Assembly: GCA_023387815.1 (NCBI GenBank)
Contig: JAEWHK010000044.1
Location: forward strand, 1 to 25,993
DNA: 25,993 nt
Direction: 5' to 3'
From: Pseudomonadota bacterium
GTDB taxonomy: Bacteria; Pseudomonadota; Gammaproteobacteria; Burkholderiales; Burkholderiaceae_B
The position numbers and the translations under genes were made by a program. A model generated the notes under the pieces. That model was not told the origin of the DNA, ran no database searches, and was given only the letters and a program-made list of their open reading frames with translations. This document shows, in pieces, positions 23,073 through 25,993 of the stretch (the first letter of the stretch is position 1; the number at the start of each line of letters is the position of its first letter).

Positions 23073-23149
23073 CGCGCATTGTCGCAAGCGCCTGCATTGC
23101 CGCGGGCGCTCGCCATATTACCTGTAGCAATACCGGATATTTTTTTCCA

Positions 23150-23172
23150 CATATAAGCGATTTCGCGATATG
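23150..23172. promoter_or_regulatory. Near-palindrome upstream of argJ
   Basis: CATATAAGCGA (23150-23160) faces TCGCGATATG (23163-23172), matching throughout except for a two-base against one-base bulge. It lies about 60 bases upstream of the argJ ATG. It does not resemble an ARG box (no TGAAT/ATTCA), so it is a candidate operator of unknown partner or chance. Confidence 0.35.
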
Positions 23173-23231
23173 ACATGGAAAAGCGGCTAAACTCAGGGTT
23201 ATCCATTATGTGTTAAAGGTGTTGAAGCTGT

Positions 23232-24458
23232 ATGGCTGTAAACTTAAATATACCTGACGAATCCGCTATCTACCCGGTAGCCGGGGTCGAAATTGGCATA
23301 GGCCAGGCCGGGATCAAAAAACCCGGACGTGACGACCTCACACTGTTCAAATTTACTCCAGGCACCGCTGTTGCAGGTGTTTTTACCCGCAACCGCTTTC
23401 GCGCGGCGCCGGTACAGATTTGCGAATCGCGCCTTGCTGCCAGCAACGCCATTCGCGCCCTGATCATCAATACGGGAAACGCAAATGCGGGTACCGGAGC
23501 AGATGGCCTGGAACGTGCATTTGAAACCTGCCGGGTATTGTCCAAGGAACTGGGCCTGCTGGAAGAAGAAATCCTGCCCTTTTCCACAGGCGTCATTCTT
23601 GAGCCGCTGCCGGTAGACAAAATTACCGCAACCCTGCCACAGTGCATCAAGGCACTGGACAGAAATGCCTGGCTCAAGGCGGCGTACAGCATTATGACGA
23701 CCGACACGTTGCCGAAAATCTGTTCACGGCAGCTTACCCTGGATGGCCGCAAGGTGACCATCACAGGCGTCAGTAAGGGCGCCGGCATGATACGGCCAAA
23801 TATGGCCACCATGCTCGGATTTGTCGCAACTGATGCGGAAATCGCCCCCGCCCTCCTTAAAGAACTGGTCAAGGATATCGCCAATCAGTCCTTCAACCGC
23901 ATTACGGTGGACGGCGACACCTCCACCAACGACTCTTTCATTGTTATTGCAACTGGTCAAAGCGGCATCCAGGTCCAGGATACACAGAGCCCGCATTACG
24001 AAACACTCAAAAACGAACTGACTGCCGTCGCCCGCGAACTGGCCCAGAAGATCGTGCGTGATGCAGAAGGCGCCACCAAATTCATCACCATTCAGGTTGA
24101 AGAGGCAGAAAGCAGCCAGACTGCACTGAAGATCGCCTATGCGATTGCCCACTCTCCCCTGGTCAAAACCGCTTTCTATGCGTCGGATCCCAATCTTGGA
24201 CGGATTCTGGCAGCCATCGGCTATGCCGGCGTGGACGATCTGAACGTGGGCGCGCTGCGCCTGTGGCTTGATGATGTGCTGGTCGCGCGTGATGGCGGCC
24301 GCAATCCCGACTACAAGGAAGAAGATGGTCAGCGCGTCATGCAGCAGGCCGAAATTCTGGTGCGCGTTGCGCTTGGCCGCGGCGACGTATCCGAAACCGT
24401 TTACAGCTGCGACTTTTCTCACGAATACGTGAGCATCAACGCGGACTACCGCTCCTGA
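23232..24458 (+). CDS. argJ: Bifunctional glutamate N-acetyltransferase / amino-acid acetyltransferase
   Basis: Transfers the acetyl group from N-acetylornithine to glutamate, closing the cyclic arginine pathway. It has 408 residues. The precursor self-cleaves before the Thr of the MATMLG motif (Thr193 here, in KGAGMIRPNMATMLGF), giving alpha and beta chains, and that Thr is the nucleophile. INTGNANAGTG forms part of the oxyanion hole region, and DGDTSTNDSFI lies in the beta chain. The C-terminal end (YVSINADYRS) matches family members. Whether it also uses acetyl-CoA (bifunctional form) cannot be read here. AAAGG lies upstream of the ATG. Confidence 0.97.
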   Translation: MAVNLNIPDESAIYPVAGVEIGIGQAGIKKPGRDDLTLFKFTPGTAVAGVFTRNRFRAAPVQICESRLAASNAIRALIINTGNANAGTGADGLERAFETCRVLSKELGLLEEEILPFSTGVILEPLPVDKITATLPQCIKALDRNAWLKAAYSIMTTDTLPKICSRQLTLDGRKVTITGVSKGAGMIRPNMATMLGFVATDAEIAPALLKELVKDIANQSFNRITVDGDTSTNDSFIVIATGQSGIQVQDTQSPHYETLKNELTAVARELAQKIVRDAEGATKFITIQVEEAESSQTALKIAYAIAHSPLVKTAFYASDPNLGRILAAIGYAGVDDLNVGALRLWLDDVLVARDGGRNPDYKEEDGQRVMQQAEILVRVALGRGDVSETVYSCDFSHEYVSINADYRS

Positions 24459-24472
24459 TACCCGCCAGACCT

Positions 24473-25552
24473 GTGGATACGCTTCAGGTCTGGCGCGACC
24501 TTCACTGGCTGATTCACTCCCCCAATCTGCTGTCTGCCAATGCCAGACTGCCGCTGGCTCACTGGCCTGACGACATGCTGCGCCAGGCGGACGACTGGCT
24601 CGGACAGGAATACCACAAGCCCGAACACCTCAGACCCGACGTCGCCGACGGCTATCGTCGGCTGGGTTTGTATGCCGAAGCTTTGCTGGGCCTGGCACTG
24701 CAGCATGTCAAGGATCTTGAACTGCTGGCCGCACACACCCCGGTCCATACCGAGGCAGAGCCCGAACAGCCTGGCAGCGTGCGCCGCACGCTGGGCGAAC
24801 TGGACTTTGTTTTCCGTGACCGAGATAGTGGACAGGTGTGCCACTGGGAGCTGGCCGTCAAGCTTTACCTGTTTGTTCCGGCCTTGCCGGCAGCCATGGG
24901 CCTGGCCCGATACGTGGGACTGCAGCAGCGTGATACGCTGGCGCGCAAGACGGCAAAACTGCAGGAACAACTGCATTTCTCGAGCCTGCCGCAGGTGACA
25001 CAGAAGCTGGGGGTGTCTGTTGAGCGTGCTGAGGCCTTCGTGAAAGGCTGGCTGTTCTATCCTTTGCAGGGTGCGGGCTGGAACGACTATCTCCCAGATG
25101 ATCATGCCGGTACCGACATGCTGGACGCTGCGCATCTGAAAGGCTGGTGGATGAGTCATAACCAGTTTGTGCAACGCCTGACACAGTTGAAGGACACAAC
25201 GCTGCGATGGCGTATTGTGCCTCGTCTGCAATGGCTGTCACCGCAAGTGGCTGAACATCAGGACACCATGGATTCCACTCAATTGCTAAAGGCGCTGCGT
25301 GACTGGTTTGAGGCTAAGGACAGCAAGTTTCCAGGGAACCCGGCCGAATCGCAGGATGTTCCAACTCAGACCGCGCCTATACCCACGCGGACTCCCTCCG
25401 CACCCGGCAGGCCGCGTCCGGGTTTGCTGATTGTTGCCCTGGCCCCTGTTGGGGAACCCGCCGTGGGCATCGCAGACTATGCAGAAGCCCATCGCGGCTT
25501 TGTTGTTGCCAATGACTGGGAGGAACGACTGCTGACGGCTCCCCCGCGTTGA
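24473..25552 (+). CDS. DUF1853 family protein
   Basis: A 359-residue protein of unknown function matching DUF1853. The GTG at 24473, 14 bases after the argJ stop, gives MDTLQVWRDLHWLIHSPNLL, the Trp-rich opening of the family (W-R/D-L-xW-L-xxSP-L). Conserved core pieces are GLYAEALLGLAL (about 65-76), GELDFVFRD (108-116) and HWELAVKLYLF (124-134). The arrangement Glu69...Asp111...Glu126-x3-Lys130 recalls the acidic and Lys residues of PD-(D/E)XK nuclease folds; this is inference. PLQGAGWNDYLPDDHAG and GWWMSHNQF are further family-like segments. The C-terminal 60 residues are Pro-rich and variable. It is probably co-transcribed with argJ. Confidence 0.82.
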   Translation: MDTLQVWRDLHWLIHSPNLLSANARLPLAHWPDDMLRQADDWLGQEYHKPEHLRPDVADGYRRLGLYAEALLGLALQHVKDLELLAAHTPVHTEAEPEQPGSVRRTLGELDFVFRDRDSGQVCHWELAVKLYLFVPALPAAMGLARYVGLQQRDTLARKTAKLQEQLHFSSLPQVTQKLGVSVERAEAFVKGWLFYPLQGAGWNDYLPDDHAGTDMLDAAHLKGWWMSHNQFVQRLTQLKDTTLRWRIVPRLQWLSPQVAEHQDTMDSTQLLKALRDWFEAKDSKFPGNPAESQDVPTQTAPIPTRTPSAPGRPRPGLLIVALAPVGEPAVGIADYAEAHRGFVVANDWEERLLTAPPR

Positions 25553-25750
25553 ACTGCCGGTCATGGCGGCCGGATGTTTCGCGCGGATAGACATACCGGG
25601 GAAACCGACCTGGAAAATCAGCCAGAGGAAAGCGACCCTTTTCTGCGCCTGCTATGCTGCCCTCGGGGCTCTTGCGTCGGCACAAAAACCACAGTTGCAG
25701 GAACCCTTCAGGACAAAAGACGCTTTTTTACAAACAAGCGATTGATTCTT
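25553..25750. other. Intergenic stretch before the rplU promoter
   Basis: I see no convincing gene, RNA gene or canonical terminator here. Short reading frames exist on both strands but have no ribosome-binding site or recognisable protein. A CGCTT/AAGCG pair near 25720-25740 is the only notable structure, and it lacks a following T-tract. Confidence 0.5.
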
Positions 25751-25780
25751 TTGACTTTTTAATGAAATTCACAGTAGAAT
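25751..25780 (+). promoter_or_regulatory. Sigma-70 promoter of rplU
   Basis: TTGACT (5/6) at 25751-25756 and TAGAAT (5/6) at 25775-25780 with an 18-base spacer. The surrounding DNA is AT-rich. Transcription would start near 25787, giving a leader of about 50 bases before the rplU ATG. Confidence 0.75.
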
Positions 25781-25787
25781 GATGGGC

Positions 25788-25806
25788 TTAGCATTAAATA
25801 TGCTAA
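25788..25806 (+). promoter_or_regulatory. Perfect 7-bp hairpin at the 5' end of the rplU leader
   Basis: TTAGCAT (25788-25794) pairs with ATGCTAA (25800-25806) around the 5-nt loop TAAAT. It would begin within a base or two of the predicted transcription start. Possible roles are 5'-end protection against RNases, or a binding site for ribosomal protein L21 feedback. Confidence 0.5.
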
Positions 25807-25836
25807 TTCCAAATTTATTTTTAGAGGTTAACCCAT

Positions 25837-25993
25837 ATGTACGCGGTCATAAAAACCGGAGGCAAACAGTATCGTGTTGCCGAAGGTCAAAAACTCAAGG
25901 TAGAACAGATACCGGCAGACATCGGGCAAGAAATCTCGCTGGACCAGGTTTTGTCAGTAGGCGAAGGTGAATCACTCAAAGTGGGTGCTCCCC
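25837..25993 (+). CDS. rplU: 50S ribosomal protein L21, 3' end outside the window
   Basis: The first 52 residues of L21: MYAVIKTGGKQYRVAEGQKLKVEQIP, then residues 27-52 with DIGQEISLDQVLSVGEG. The YAVIKTGGKQY opening is diagnostic of L21, which binds 23S rRNA in the large subunit. An AGAGG Shine-Dalgarno lies upstream. The frame is open at the window edge; full-length L21 is about 103 residues. In Betaproteobacteria rpmA and the GTPase gene obgE usually follow. Confidence 0.97.
   Translation, partial: MYAVIKTGGKQYRVAEGQKLKVEQIPADIGQEISLDQVLSVGEGESLKVGAP

Noticed and set aside
25563..25762. Small + strand frames between the DUF1853 gene and rplU
   Set aside because: They have no ribosome-binding site and no recognisable protein, and they run into the rplU promoter.

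Overview
The window looks like a piece of a betaproteobacterial chromosome, most likely Burkholderiales/Alcaligenaceae (an Advenella- or Bordetella-like organism; this placement is inference from protein flavour and gene order). Clues are the Ala/Lys/Pro pentapeptide-repeat protein at the left edge, the aroQ-accB-accC-prmA cluster followed by a zinc-ribbon/DUF3426 protein, pyrR-pyrB with a catalytically dead pyrC, and mpl-yqiA-RNase II-aroE-mtgA. Coding density is very high, base composition is even, and I see no insertion sequence, prophage, integrase, CRISPR array, tRNA or rRNA. No gene-free stretch exceeds 300 bases. The window is essentially ordinary housekeeping DNA; the interest lies in some gene variants and in a few structured intergenic regions.

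Layout. (1) 3-476: 3' part of a histone H1-like or granule-associated KKAxA-repeat protein, followed by a 200-base intergenic region with a TATAAT box, two intrinsic terminators and an inverted repeat. (2) 677-1225: yggT (+), then a bidirectional terminator and a 17-bp tandem repeat. (3) A minus-strand block read from 7362 down to 1446: tlpA-like thioredoxin, aroQ, accB, accC, a UUCG-loop terminator, prmA, zinc-ribbon membrane protein, pfkB-family kinase. (4) A plus-strand run from 7551 to 15152 of seven tightly packed or overlapping genes: mpl, yqiA, RNase II-like rnb, aroE, mtgA, lptG, apaH. A probable promoter lies over the mtgA stop in front of lptG. (5) A minus-strand run from 19865 down to 15149: rubredoxin, yqgE, ruvX, pyrR, pyrB, pyrC' (pseudo-dihydroorotase), plsC. 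It converges on apaH with overlapping stop codons. (6) Plus strand from 20087: thiD-like, thiE, hemL, argJ, a DUF1853 protein, then the promoter, leader hairpin and 5' part of rplU at the right edge.

Pathways. accB/accC supply the biotin carboxyl carrier and biotin carboxylase for fatty acid synthesis. aroQ and aroE are shikimate-pathway steps. mpl and mtgA belong to peptidoglycan recycling and synthesis, and lptG to lipopolysaccharide export. pyrR/pyrB/pyrC' form a Pseudomonas-like aspartate transcarbamoylase module. thiD/thiE build thiamine phosphate, hemL makes 5-aminolevulinate for tetrapyrroles, and argJ runs the cyclic arginine pathway. prmA, the RNase and rplU serve translation and RNA turnover.

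The observations I would follow up first are the 477-676 intergenic region (possible small RNA or attenuator), the metal-ligand-free pyrC' beside a pyrR without a leader, the possible nuclease-like core of the DUF1853 protein, the 17-bp minisatellite after yggT, and the perfect hairpin at the start of the rplU leader.
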